Source: Zhengitettix transpicula (Eukaryota; Arthropoda; Insecta; Orthoptera; Tetrigidae). From it: a DNA stretch of 64,000 bases. Position 1 is the first letter of the stretch; the number at the start of each line of letters is the position of its first letter. The DNA is taken from the NCBI GenBank assembly GCA_037074705.1, contig CM073593.1, forward strand, positions 62,909,501 to 62,973,500. The letters are read 5' to 3'. Shown here piece by piece: positions 1 through 13,359 of the stretch. A program made the translations under genes and the position numbers. Below the pieces are notes generated by a model. The model did not search any database, was not told the origin of the DNA, and saw nothing but the letters and a program-made list of their open reading frames with translations.

Positions 1-2766
1 GCACTTTATCCCAATTATATTATGAATACATATTGTAAATTTTAACTTCGAGAATAAATCATATGTTTGGTGCAGTTATCCTGGAGCAAACGGCTTAAAG
101 TTTTCCGTGGGAGAAACACAGCGATCTCAAATCTACTCGTAGTATATTTGTCCACTGTCTTGATCGTGATCGAATTAACTGATAGATCCATCAGAATGAG
201 TTGTATTCGAGAGACGAAAACTGTTTGGCCCTTCGTCGCTTGAATAATAACTTATTGCATATTATTTTCACAAAGCCTTCTGGAAGGTTCTACGCAGTTC
301 TGTTTTACTAAAATTGGGGTTAAACTGCACCGGGATAGTCTTCAGTCAGCTTATAGATCTTAAAAACTAAGGACTCGACAACATTTCGGCTGTTTGGAAT
401 ATTTTATTGTTAATCACTCTTCATGCTACCCGGAGTAAACGTTTTATTTTTTTGCAAAAATGCAATGTTTAACGGGAACAATAATAGCTCCAGTGGCTCA
501 AAATTTATTATTGTAGAGCACGAAGACGTTTCTTCTTTATATATTCCGTCTTCTGGAACAAATAGCGTTTTGTCTGAGGTCAACAAAGTAGGAATACTAC
601 GTGTGCATGAGCTCTCATAAAGGAAACACTGTTGTTTAAATTGTTGTGAAAATTTAAGTAATAATACTGTAAAGGATATATATATCAGAAAAATACTGAA
701 AGTTTTCAGATAGCATGTCGCAATCTGTCAATTATCTCATACATGCCGTTGCTCCGTTTTAGTTAAAAAATTATTCCAATTATACTAAAAGATATAATAT
801 GAAATATATTATAAAATTTATATATCATTTTAATTATTTTGTGTTTCAAATTTTATTTTAGAAAGATATCCTACTATTGCGATCAGTACGAATTTGAATA
901 GACCTATAAAACATTACAAATGCGTAGGTGTAAATCCAATAAATAATACGCATCATGCAGTGTCTGCTTTATAGAGATTAGGGTAGAATCAATATTCAAA
1001 ATCTTGAAGGATCCCACTCGAGTATTACACAGACTGTACGCAAGCAGCGCCCAAGATCACCCTAGCTCGAGAGGAGCCGGCTTTAGGTGTGTTGCGACGA
1101 CCCATTAGAGGGAGCCACTAATTGAACAAGGAGTTTGCTGTTTCTGGGTAACCTGATTATCTCAATTAGAACGTCCCGTAATTTCATTAGACCTTCATTT
1201 ACTTTGCGGCAGGGATTCTATTCCACGTGAGGCAATATAATCACGGTTGCACAAAGGACAGGTGGGGTAGAATATGCAATACGCGATTTTGGGAAGTCTA
1301 GTTATTGTTATTCTTGATTAGTAACAACCTTTGGAGGCTTGATGAATATAAATTCAGCCGCCTTCTGAATATTCGAAAGTGTCTGCAAATTCCAAATAAA
1401 ATTAGGACTTAAAAAGCATCAATATCACTTTTTTGTTTGGTGCAAAACATTATTTAAATACTCTATTGTCAATTTAAATTAAATTAATCGAAATTGAGAG
1501 TAAAACCATACCCTCACCTTTTAACAAATTTAAATGGTGGAACTGTTTTAAAACCTATAATTTAACTTGATATCTCTGTCGAGGTCGATTTTATACATAC
1601 AAAAATTTGCATCCTAATTTGAGAATTTTGAAGCATAGTTGGCATGCTTGTAAAAAAAATTTCTAGAACAGGATAATAAAAAGGAGTTTGATGAAAGAAT
1701 TATCAACATTAATCTTTCTTTAAAGAAAATAAATAAATGTAAATAAGTACAAAAATAAACATACTGATATTAAACTAAATCGTAAAGTAATAGTGGAAAG
1801 AATTATGAATATAAAATTAAGTAGGAAAATTTGCTTAAGTGAATGTAATAGTATATGGAGTATAGTTATTGTAACATGGACTATATTAACTGTTGTTCTA
1901 TTGCCTTCTATGTAATGGTTATTATAAACCTTAAAACATTATCAGTTCAGCTGTCAGTGTATTTTCAGAAAGTTGAAACAGAACCACAGGTTGTATTCGA
2001 TTTTGATGCACTACGTTTGTGTGATTTGATTTTTACATTTTGTATACCTAGGTTATTCTAAGTTTTGAAATTTTGTAGTATATAATTGAATAATTATTTG
2101 AATAGGAGCTTTACAATAATTTTAAAGATTTTCATTGTAACATTAACAACAATAACTCCAAACTATAGGCCTACCACCTTATTTCCGTAATGTTCGACAT
2201 TTCTTCAAGTTGCTTTCAAATATTTCTTAATTTCCATTGCCAAGAAAGAAAGAAGCTAACTATTGGTACAGTTAAATATCTGTTCATTTACAGGAAAAAA
2301 GGTTTCAGAGCTGGATACATGAGTTCAGTTACTTCTTAAATAAGTAAACCTACTAAATTCAGTCTATTCGAGAGTTGTAAATAAAGTCCTTTTCAAATGA
2401 CTATTGAAACTTCGAAATTGTAAAACACAAATATTGGATTAAAAGTATGGGAATAAATCTAGGAAACTATAATTATTCACTTATCATAAAGATAAATGGA
2501 AACCATAATTCATTTCAAATGTATGTTACCTTCATTAATACACAGGGACTTTAAAACTCAATTGTAGTGTATTTTCAAATAAATATTTTGTTTTTTACAT
2601 ACATTATACAAAATAAATACAAATATCATTTACATTTTTCAAAGTCACTACAGCCACTGCCGTGTCATGCAGTTAACAATGTTATCCTCAAATAATTCTG
2701 TACAGACTTCTGTGTGATAAGATTTGCCATTATAGACATAGCAATCATTAAGAACCAGTTCCAAAT
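1..2766. other. Non-coding flank, no gene recognised
   Basis: This AT-rich stretch lies downstream of the VPS51 stop codon. I see no supported exon or repeat. The block at about 990-1270 is richer in GC than its surroundings and holds several TAATT/ATTAG-type sites, so it could be regulatory DNA, but nothing in it is diagnostic. A 65-codon frame at 423-620 has no splice context or recognisable protein. The VPS51 3' UTR must lie in the last few hundred bases, but I found no canonical AATAAA on the minus strand close to the stop. Confidence 0.5.
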
Positions 2767-5700
2767 TCAACCCCTCTCACATATTATTTCAACAACACTC
2801 GATTCCATTAATGATGGATCCAAACATCTGTGAGCTGTACTTGCAAGAATTTCATCTAATAGGCGGTGAACAACACTGAAACAATATAAATATGAAACAT
2901 GTAACATAAACTTCATAATACAAGTTTTTCAGTTTACTATCACGCTAAACTTTACAGCACATACTAACAAAGTAATCTCGACAAGGTATTTAAATCTGGC
3001 ATGAAACACAATCTGCGAGTTATTAATGTAAACCATGCAATATATCAAATATTCATTCTTTAAATTCTAATTCATTTGAGGCATCAGATAAGAAAGAAAT
3101 TAGGAATTTAATGCACAGTATAATAACTTCCAACTGGGAATAATAAAAATATATAAATTTAAACAGTACCAATAAACAATCCTCTTATTTTTTTAAGAGT
3201 TTTATTATTCAAAACACAAAGACATAGACAAGTACAGTAGACTTTGATGAAAGAATAGTCATAATCATCTAGAATTCAAACATTCTTTCAATACAACAGA
3301 ATCAGGAGGTGTAACATATTTACAAATACATTTAATTTACACCTCCTGATTCTGTTGTATTGAAAGAATGTTTGAATTTCAGATGATTATGATGATTCTT
3401 ATATCGAAAGCTACTGTACTTCTGTTCTGAATAATAAAACACTCAAAAAATAAGAGAATTGTTTCTTAGTTTTGTTTTAATTAATTGATAATCAACAGCA
3501 AAACAATCCAGTGTGACATATATTGAATATATATATATATATTTTCAATGATCATTTTCTAAGAAAAAAACAATTGTCCAATGACTACATGTGATTGAAA
3601 CAACATGACAACATGAATCCAGTAACAATTAATACAATAGTTGAAGATATGTCTTAAAGGAAACAACAAATTAAGATTTGTAGATAGACAGATTCAGCTT
3701 TGCATTTATCAACTTTCAAGAATATACTTAAATAAAGAATATAGGAATAATTTAAAGAGTTAGACTGTACTGTGGAAAGAGACAATGACTATGATAGTGG
3801 ATAAAGGCTTCTCAGGATTCAGGCTGGATAAGCTCATAGATATCACATTACATTTTGATGACTGTCTACCACATCTTCATCTCATCTTCTGGTAAAGTCA
3901 TAAAACTGGCAATACTATCAACAAGTTTACCCAAGTAGAATACCGCAAGCCTTTATCCAGTTTCTACACCACAAAAATCTTCATGCTACAATCAGGACTA
4001 TGATAGATCATATTACTCTATTACAGATTAAATTAACAAATCTTACTTTTCATCTGCAACAAATCTCCACAAGTAAAGCTGAAGGTAGTGAGTATCAACT
4101 TGTATTTGCTGCAAACCATATCGACTGAATGTCCGCAAACGCACACATTCCAAAAATGTCTGCAAATTTATGGAATAATTTCATATATTTAATGAAAAGT
4201 ATCAAAAATTGTTTCAGACTTACAGTATGTTCCTCATCAAAAAAAATTTTGATTTTTTTCATTACATATTTTATGAATTACTAATCTTAACAGTAGTGTG
4301 AAAAAACATTTTGTAAGCTACTAACATGATTTATACCTTTAAACTGATCTTGATTATTCCAGTCAATATTGAAACTTTAGAAAATTCAACAGAAGAGAAA
4401 ATCTCAATTCGCTCTGAGAAAAGCTTTTGAATATTTGTTACAATACTTGATTCAAGGTTACTGGGAGTATATGTTGACCAATTGGACCGATGTCTTGAAA
4501 GGCTAACACTGAAAGAAAGAAAGAAATGTTTATATTTGGTAAAAGAAATTATTCTATTCAACAGTGTTAGACAAAAACTGTGGTATAATCTAAGTTGAAC
4601 AAAAATAGTTTGTTTATTGTAAGTTTTCTATGTAAAGAGCTAATGTATAAGTAATGAAAATATTTAGAAAGTAATTACTTTATGTGAACAGTTAAATGTT
4701 TTCAATGGATAGCACAGGGGAAAATGCAACTCAGGTATATTCAGCTGTATATTCACTGATCTGTGTTAACTTGCAGCTAAAGCAATATAGTTAATTCTTA
4801 ATACTGATAAACCTGTGTGCACGACGGCTTGAATCTGAACTGTGTTCAGCTCTTGGCCCCTCTTCATATAATGCGCCAACTTGTCCTTCTAGAGCTGTTA
4901 TATCCTCTACAACTCGCTTCATCACAGCTCTAACAGTACGAGGCTCTATTGTGTGGAGCCAATCACGAGTTTCAACAGATTTACGAAGCATCTATAAAAT
5001 AATACTTAGTATTATGACCATTAAATACACTACTTGTTAGACTTACACATTTATCAGATTGGCCTTAATTGACAACATTAGGCATGTGACTGATTCACAC
5101 CAAACCATAGCTTCAAAATTTGTTCTTCAAAAGGTTTACTGGATTGTAAAAATACAGAACTGTGCATAACTTTGCCAAGAATTCTTGTGGAGGGAATATT
5201 TAAAATACATATTTATTCATATAAAATCCCATGCACAAAGTTATTAATAATTTATGTCATACAAATTTATACGAATGTTTAAAAACCTACTAAGAAAATT
5301 AGAAAACTGATAGTAATGTTGAAACAAAAGAATTAATTAATAATTTACCTGAGATACACTAAGTCCCTGCATTCGGACATAATGATTCAAGAGATCCTGA
5401 GCTGCAGAACGCATATTGACACACAATTCTGATGCTTGTGTCAGTTCCTTTCTAGGTTCAATGTTGAAAAGCTCATCAACTATATTTAACTGGCAAATGT
5501 GCAAATACATATTAATAGCTTTTACAAAATAGTAATTAAACACCATTAATATCATTTATTTATTTGAAGATAATTACACTAATAATTAAGATTTTGAACA
5601 AAACAATTAGGATAAATAAATATTTTACCACATTGGTGGGGTACTAAATTTATCACTGTATTTATAAGTTAATTAGCCCAATTATGTATCTAATTAGTAT

Positions 5701-8700
5701 ACTTTTAACACAGATTATTTATATATTTTTAATTTTATTTATAAAAATTAGTTTTCATGTGAAGTATATTCCAAGAAATATTAGTTACCAATGATTGAAT
5801 GTTTATGATGAATAAGTAGTTCTTGGATTCCCCTTGACCCTGATGGAAATCTAAGAGCTACTTATTCAATATAATTTGTAATTAGAACAAGTCTTAAATA
5901 ATCTTCTATTTATATTTTTATCACTCACGTATACATAAAATACAGTAACATACTTTATAAATAATATTAAAGACATATAATACTCAAATAAAATTTGCTC
6001 ATCAATCAAATATTAATTTTATTTAACTAAATCACAATAAAAATAATTGAAATATTCACCAGATATTTCACACTGGTAGCTTCTAATTCAAGACATGTTT
6101 TGGAAAGCAAAAGCAAAAGTGCTGGTGGAGGTGCAGATTTAGCCTCACAACAAAATCCTCTAGCAGTTGCTGTGAGGTGATGAAGAAATCCCACTACAAG
6201 ATCCTCACGAATACTGTCAACACAAAAACTGTCCCGGAAATGTGCTTTAGAGCCAAATGTCAAGTCAGGTTGAACAAATACCTGAAAATATATTAAAAAT
6301 AATATTTACTAGAAGATGAATAGCATAGTTTTAATATTCTCAATGATCATAAGTAATAATTATAGTTTACTTTGGTATGCTGATTTAAGGAAACAATATA
6401 CCTAAAACTAACATGTTCAGTCAGATTGGTTGTTATAAATCATGATTTTATAGTTATTAGATAATTGAGCTTTCAGGAATAAAATATGTTACCTAAATAT
6501 GAATGTGTTAAGTACACAAAATAATACTGAATATAAAACTTGCTATCCTGACATTATCCATTCAATATTTATAACGGTATCTGAGCAACACTAGAGCACA
6601 AATGCCGATGTCTGGCACAAGTAAAAAAATATAAATAAAATAAATTGTTGAAGTAACATAATAAATCCTGAAAATAAGTACAATTATTTGATGAAAAATT
6701 CCATAAAGATTAATCATTTTCAAAATTTTTTATATTTGGTCACAGCATACAATGCTGATCATTAACTAGTATGTGTTAAGCCTTTTAATTGTTAATTATT
6801 ATAAAATGACCTGTTTTTGATACATACTAACTAGCATATTGTTAACTTTTATGCACTTTGGAATGCAGATTACAAATATTGAATGTAAATTTAATTGACA
6901 AATTATCAGAGTTCTGTTTGAAATAATGAAATATGTTAATCTTAAAATATATGTCATGGTAAACATTACAGTAAATAAATTGTACATCTGTAGCTATAGA
7001 GAAAATAACATTTTCATTACTTTATTCCATTTACACAAGTTAACTTGTGGCTATTAAAATATTTAAATTATTTTTAATTAATGTCTGACAATATTAATTT
7101 TTAATCAATAACATTAGTACAAAGGCAAGTATTAATAAATGGTTTTCAGAGTAAATGTTTCACAAAGCTATCTTAATCTGCACCCAGATGAGAACTCTAC
7201 CATTTCAAAAGATATACTGGCACTTAAGCATCCTTTATTAAGCACTAATTCACTGAATTAGGTTTCATATATATAAACATAAATACCAGAAGTCCTTGAA
7301 GAACGCCCTTAATTTTCTCAACAGTTGTCAGGACCAAAGAAGCTTGCATCTCAGGTAATGGATTGGTACTTTCTCCTTGCCTAGCAGTGGTGGCAGATGC
7401 AAGTGTTTGCCTAACACAAGACAAAGAATCCGACAAATGTGCTTTAAGAGCTTGTAAATGAAATCGACACTGCCTCCTTGCAGCCTTCAAGACAATTTCT
7501 GTTCCAGTTCTGAAAATTAAATGAAAAAATAGTTTCAAATAATTAAATTTTATTTGTATACACATTTTAATAAATTTTTGTAGTTCAAAAATTGTAGAAT
7601 TTGACTATATGATAATATTAAAATAACTATTTTCTGTATATTATATTAATAACAGGATTGTGGGCAAAATTAATCAGTAAGATGTAGAGAAATTACAACT
7701 CTGTTAAATATTAGAACTGAAAACAAAATGTAAAAATTACTGATACAAATTATACTGTTGACTGTTTGTGTGTGCATAACATAAATTCATTAATTCAAGA
7801 TATCAGTAGTAAATGTTAATTTTCAAGATAAAGGAAACAGGAGTACTGACAACTAGTTGACAAAAATTTTGTCATACTAAATTCTAAAACAATTTTCTTG
7901 AGGTCACGGGAAATTCCTTGACAAATTATATATATTTACATGCAGGTGACGGCAAACTCAAAACTAGAACATTTTCAAACTTACCATTTTCAGTTAGTTA
8001 TTTTAAAAGATTACTTTTGTTAAAAATAATTCATTTGTGAAGTAAATTCAAGAATAAACAAAACATTATAACATACCCTGCAAAATCTGTATCTGAAAGT
8101 AGTGTGTTGACAGCTTGTAAGCGACGATGAAATCGGTCCAAAGCTCTCACTAGAACAGCAGTATCACCCCCTTCTTGTTCCTGCTCTACCCGTTTTGAAA
8201 CCAATTCAAAATAATTCTGCATACTTTTAAGAACAAAATTGTTGAGTTGAGTTACAGCTACTGAATCCAGTTCATCACTAAAAATATGAAACAATAAATT
8301 AAATAAACTAGAATATAGTAGGTGGAATCATTTATCTTCTATTATAAACCAATAGTAACACATAAAACACATAATCTTTGTATAGTAACATAAATATTTA
8401 TAGCTCATTAAAGCTTGGATAGATAATCATGTATAGATGTAAAGCAAGAAATTGTGTGAACAATTTATTACAACTATACAATAATAAATATAGATAATGA
8501 GGCTACCATGTCAAATAATTTATAATTTGTTATAATTGGAAAGGGAGAGAGAATGTGGCCTACCAGGCATTATAAATTTTGGAATTTAGTGGACATACCA
8601 AGTGGTGTAGAAAATGGACAAAATTCTCTAGAATTCATATCTTATGCTCCTATCTTAACAAATAATTCATTGACTATGTCATATGATCTTGAGATGTATA

Positions 8701-11700
8701 TATAATTATTCGCTTTGTGTGTGATTGTCATTGTGAATCATTTTGAAATGCTCAGTACATTTGAATGCCACTGTTGAGTTAATATAAATTGAAGACCTCA
8801 AAAATTGCATAAAAATACCTCTGCAAATGTAAGTGTAAAAATAAAAATTTTAATATCTGAAGTCTTAAAGAAAACAGAAGAAGAATTTAGTCAAATTAAA
8901 CCATAATTGATCAAAATATTAATAGTTTATTATAAGCATTTATTAATTTAATACAGAAGATTAATAGGTTATGCTGTGAATTTAAATCATATTGACACTC
9001 AAATACCTTTGTAGTGGATCTTGAGGCCTGGGTCTGTTAATGAACATTTCATTATAGGATGCTACAACAAGGCATAGATCACTAATGAAACCAGAACTTC
9101 CTGCATCCACAAACTCTATCATATCCTGAAAACAAAAATGGAAAATTAGTTCAAATGTTGCTAATAAATTAGTTTTCTTAAATGTCAGTTTTTTTTTTTT
9201 CGAAATTTTGCCTTTTTATCAGTCATTTTCATTTACAATGCTTTCTGTTTCAAATTGTATTTAAGATATTTAAAATTCAGTAGCATAGATTATTATCACA
9301 AAAAAAACTTTTAGTAAGTTCAGACAAACTTTTTATATTTTTCCATGATCTCTGTGATGATATAAATAGCAATGAAAATTTTATGGCTCTATTCAAATTA
9401 CAAGTAAGGATTTAACATTTACCCCATCTATTCTGAGTCTACAAATTAATTTAAAGATTTATTTAGACAATTAAAAACCTAAGAAACTGTAAGGTATATA
9501 TTTTTACATAATAAATTTTGAGGCACACTTTGTAAATCATCATTATTTTCCATACATTTTATACAGTTGTAACAGTTAGCACTTCAAAATATGTCACACT
9601 GTATTAATTAAGACATGACATTTCATTTTATTTATTTGTCTCTTGAATTTTTAAGTATGAACTTACAAAACCCATCCTTTTTTTCTCGTATTACAGACTC
9701 AATCACTCTAGTGCATACATTTTGTAGATTAGGCTCAAATTAAGTTTACACAAGTATCAACAGGTTAAAATAATACATAATAATAAGATAAAATAGCCAA
9801 ATACAGGCAAAAGAAGCAATATAAATATGACACAATGTTTCTGGAAACCTTGTTCCCTTCTTCAGGTGCTGAGAAAATTAAAAACACAACTGAACTGTGT
9901 AGTTCTGTCACTCAAGCCTCTTGTGTTTTTAGTTTTCTTAGCACCTGAAGAAAGAACAAGTTTTCCAGAAATGTTGTGTGGTATTTATATCACTTATTTC
10001 GCCTGTATTTGGTATTTTATCTTATTAATAATTTTCAAAACAGATGTATATTTTTCATTTTAAAACAATATATAGTTTAGAATTACAAACCTGATCCTTA
10101 GTTTCTTCTAAATTAATCAGCTGCTCTGATAAGAGCTCAGAAGCATGAGTAAGAAAATCAGAGCACAATGAATCTGCTGGTTCCTTTAGTTGCAGAAGCA
10201 AGTCCACAGATTCTGCTAGTTCTTTTGGAGAGGCCTAAAAAATATGTTTTTCTAAAATAACAATATTCTTCAAAAATTTTGATTAAGGAAGAAAAAAATG
10301 TTTACAACCTCTTTACTTTTAAACTGAGAGCGAAGATGAGCTTTTAGCTCCTCAACAATAGTCTCACAATCTTGTTGAATGCCTTGAAAGGAAGCCATAT
10401 TGCCATATTGGTCAAGTACTCTCTGAGCATGAATATAATCTTGCACAGCCTAAAAATATATAATAATATTTTAAATGCTCATATAAGTAGTACAAAGCAA
10501 ACCACACAAAAATGTTGGTGATATACCTGTGAATAGTTTCTCTCTTGAATCCGTGTTTTCAGTTGTGTGGGAAGTTTAAACAGAAACTGCAATCTCTTAA
10601 GCAGTGAATGCACATCTGACAATTCAACAATTTGTTGCCGAGTATCCTAAAATAAATTATTTAAAATAATTATAAAATAAAATGTTTCAGTTTACTATCA
10701 TATCTTGCACATCAATTTTTTATTAAAATGAATCTAAAGCATATTTAATTTTACCCCTCAGCATGGCACACATGTGGAAAGTCCCCTGGACAAAGGACGG
10801 TTACAATTTTCCTGCAGGTGCATGGCTTAAGATAGACCAAGAAAACTGGACCAACAATGATGGTGGCTTTATTGAGAAGGAAAGGATCATTCTGGTTGGT
10901 GGTAAAGATCACATGAGGGGACAAAGATGGAGATTGGTCCATCACTGACAAAAATCCATGAGGCCCAAACACATGCCGGGGGAACGAAAAGGAGATTTTT
11001 GGGTTAGTTGTTGAACAGTTGTTTGAGAGGAGGGTTATTTGTTGGACAGTCATTGGAGAGGAGGATTAGTTGTTGGACAGTAATTTAAGTGGAGAGTGAG
11101 TCTTGAAACAGTTGTGGCAGAGAAGATTAATCTTGAAACAGTCGTGGACAGTCTTCAAACACTACAGTTGTTCGAGAAAAACCTGGAGCGTGACGAGTAC
11201 AAGTGTCAAGCAAAGCCGCCACCACGAAACTACAGTATGTACCATTAGCCTGATGCCATGCCAGAGCCTGTGAACATCAAAGGAACCTCCAGTCACCCAA
11301 TGTTGTACCTTCCTAAGCAAGAGTCAATGCCGAGGGTAAAGTACATTATCCATATGCATCTATGCAAGACTTGTAAGACTTTGCGTGCCACAGATTACCT
11401 GTGTCCCCTGTGAGAAATAGTCTCATTTTCACCTTTTTCTTTTTGAAGGAGATTTTAATATAATCTGGAGAAAATGCATCAAAAAGATGGTACATATCCT
11501 ATTTGATAATAAAGTATATAATTAATTAATTCTTTCTTATTTGATTTTAACTCTACCCATTTCCTTTCTTTCAAGTAAGGTGTTACACTGTAATATGGAA
11601 CTGTTTTTAATTGTGGTGATGTTCTAAAACTTATAGACATAATTGGGTTCCCTGATTTTCATTTTATAACTTATTGCAAAACTGATTACTATATTGAAAG

Positions 11701-13359
11701 AAACGAGCAATACAATATTTTGGTAAAGGTATAACCAGACAAGGAAATTCAATATTATTCAGACTGTTCAAATAATTTTATATATTCAAAATAGATTCAT
11801 GATAGGTATATTGCATCATTTTAAAGTTAATTATTAAGAGGGAGTGCAAATTAACTTTTCCAAAAAAAAAAAAACAATGTAACTGATCAAATTATTCAGA
11901 TTTTTTGTGTATTCAACTAGTGAAACATTTCAGTATAACGCATAAGGAAAGACCATATACACTTGGTATGTATAATTGGTCTGAGATCATTTTAAAAAAG
12001 GTTTTAGTAATACTTGCAAAAATGGCATCAGTTGTACAAGAAGAAGCTAAGAATCTAGTACTCAAACACAACATTCATATAAAACACCCAACCACAGAAA
12101 TAATTCAAATTTATATGGATAAAATTTTAATTTTTATGTAGATACATAATATATTTATGATTTTCCAATAATTCGTTTAAAACATTACAAAAAACTATTC
12201 AAAAATTGTGGCAGAAGTGAGAAAATTTATATGGCAATTTACTATATGAATATGTGTACCTGGAGAGTGCAAGAAATTTGTTCAGAAAATGTAGTGATAG
12301 ATTCCATGTTGGCGGCAAGTAAATCCATCTCATCTTCCATTTTCTTGAAATCATTCTTCATCTGAAAAAATGACCACATTATCAAATACATGGAAATACT
12401 ACAACACAGTACAAATTTAAATGAAACAAACTAAGATAAATTAAAACACATATTACTTTAATTTGAGAACATTAAGCAAGTGTATAGAAAACAGTTTTTA
12501 GTTTAAATAACTTTGATTAATCTTGATGTACCTGGATATAGTATTTTAATAGTAGAATTGTTACAATTAACAGTGTATGTAATACATGTTTTATATATTT
12601 CACATAATTACTATTACTTTTTTAATTCACACATTATCTTCTTTTCAAGAATTCCTTATTTTATGTGGTAGTGTGTGCTTAAATATAAAATTCATTCAAC
12701 TGAAGAACTCTTATAGATTACCTTCCCATTCTTACACCATATGCACACTTATGATATTGAAAAGAATGTATAGAAAACACTGCTAGATTTTTACACAAAA
12801 TACCTTTCGAATAGTGTCTGTCGCAGAAATAAATTTATTGTAATTTTCATACACAAGCGTTTGCATATCAGAATGTAAAGCTTGTGTGTCTTGAATTATT
12901 TCAGTTTCTTGATCCATAATTTGCTTCAAGGAACATTCCTGAAACAATTACATTAAAATGCAGAAATGTTAACTGCTCAAAGTATTAAGAAAAAACTATG
13001 ATTTCTATAATAACAGTGAAAATAGAAAAAATGCTATAGTTTTATTTATAAAGTTTTCGCGTGTTTTCTGTATACTAGACAAAATTCTAAGACCCCTTTT
13101 GAAAGACTTTTGGACTGCTCTCTCTTAGTTTAGGAATTATAAGCAATTAAACTTTAAGCATTTATGACGTCACCACCATCAATGACGTAGCGCACACATT
13201 ATACTAGAAATTACCAAAAATAAACTGAATTCTTTAAATTCTATTTTATATTTCACATTAAGCCCTTTGCTTATTTACCTTCAATAACCTCTGTACATAC
13301 ATATCAGCATTAAAATTTTGACCATTTAAGTCATAGGGGTTACCAGTACAATCGGCCAT
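2767..13359 (-). CDS. VPS51: VPS51 (GARP/EARP tethering complex subunit), 15 exons
   Basis: Coding exons in transcript order are 13359-13279, 12938-12804, 12361-12260, 10646-10527, 10449-10309, 10234-10091, 9125-9007, 8277-8077, 7509-7287, 6281-6060, 5489-5349, 4991-4813, 4508-4337, 4159-4047 and 2875-2767. Every junction is GT-AG, and the phases join into 2202 nt (733 aa), close to the human protein of about 780 aa. VPS51 is the shared subunit of the GARP and EARP complexes, which tether endosome-derived vesicles at the trans-Golgi or recycling endosome. The N terminus ([13 protein letters not shown]) and residues 51-72 ([15 protein letters not shown]) match the family's coiled-coil region. 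The exon at 4508-4337 carries [14 protein letters not shown] and [13 protein letters not shown], and the protein ends IICERG, all near-identical to the vertebrate form as I know it. The start is the first ATG, ahead of the conserved N terminus. Introns are mostly 0.1-1.6 kb, and some hold transposon remnants. The reading frame has no breaks. Confidence 0.97.
3176..3466. mobile_element. Foldback (long inverted repeat) element in the last VPS51 intron
   Basis: Two arms of about 130 nt are near-perfect reverse complements. The left arm runs from about 3181 to 3323, and the right from about 3340 to 3456. Both contain CACCTCCTGATTCTGTTGTA in opposite orientation, around a loop of about 20 nt rich in AT. 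The outermost bases (CAAT...ATTG) also pair. The size and lack of coding capacity fit a non-autonomous foldback/MITE element. It lies between the last two VPS51 coding exons and does not touch a splice site. Confidence 0.8.
9757..10062. mobile_element. Foldback MITE in a VPS51 intron
   Basis: The inverted arms at about 9781-9890 and 9919-10027 share GTGCTAAGAAAA/TTTTCTTAGCAC-like and AAATACAGGC/GCCTGTATTT segments around a 30-nt loop. Weaker pairing extends outwards to about 9757 and 10062. The 78-codon frame at 9827-10063 is a by-product of the palindrome. The right end (GCCTGTATTTGG, then ATTTTCAAAACAGA and a run of T before CATTT) recurs near 20690 and 28720, so it belongs to a dispersed family. 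Which arm is the true terminus is uncertain. Confidence 0.75.
10750..11520 (+). other. GC-richer insert in VPS51 intron 3, possibly a processed pseudogene or unknown repeat
   Basis: This block is clearly GC-richer than the intron around it. It begins with a 61-codon open frame (10763-10948), continues into degenerate tandem units of about 31 nt (about 11005-11160), and then into a stretch that can be read as [20 protein letters not shown] (about 11355-11415), with two CxxC-like pairs interrupted by stops in the other frames. It ends close to an AATAAAG (about 11507). That layout would suit a retroposed transcript, but I do not recognise the parent, and I see no clear poly-A tract or target-site duplication. 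It may equally be an unclassified repeat. It is not a VPS51 exon, since exons 3 and 4 already join in phase. Confidence 0.45.

Noticed and set aside
11905..12141. 78-codon plus-strand frame inside a VPS51 intron
   Set aside because: AT-rich, with no splice context or motif.
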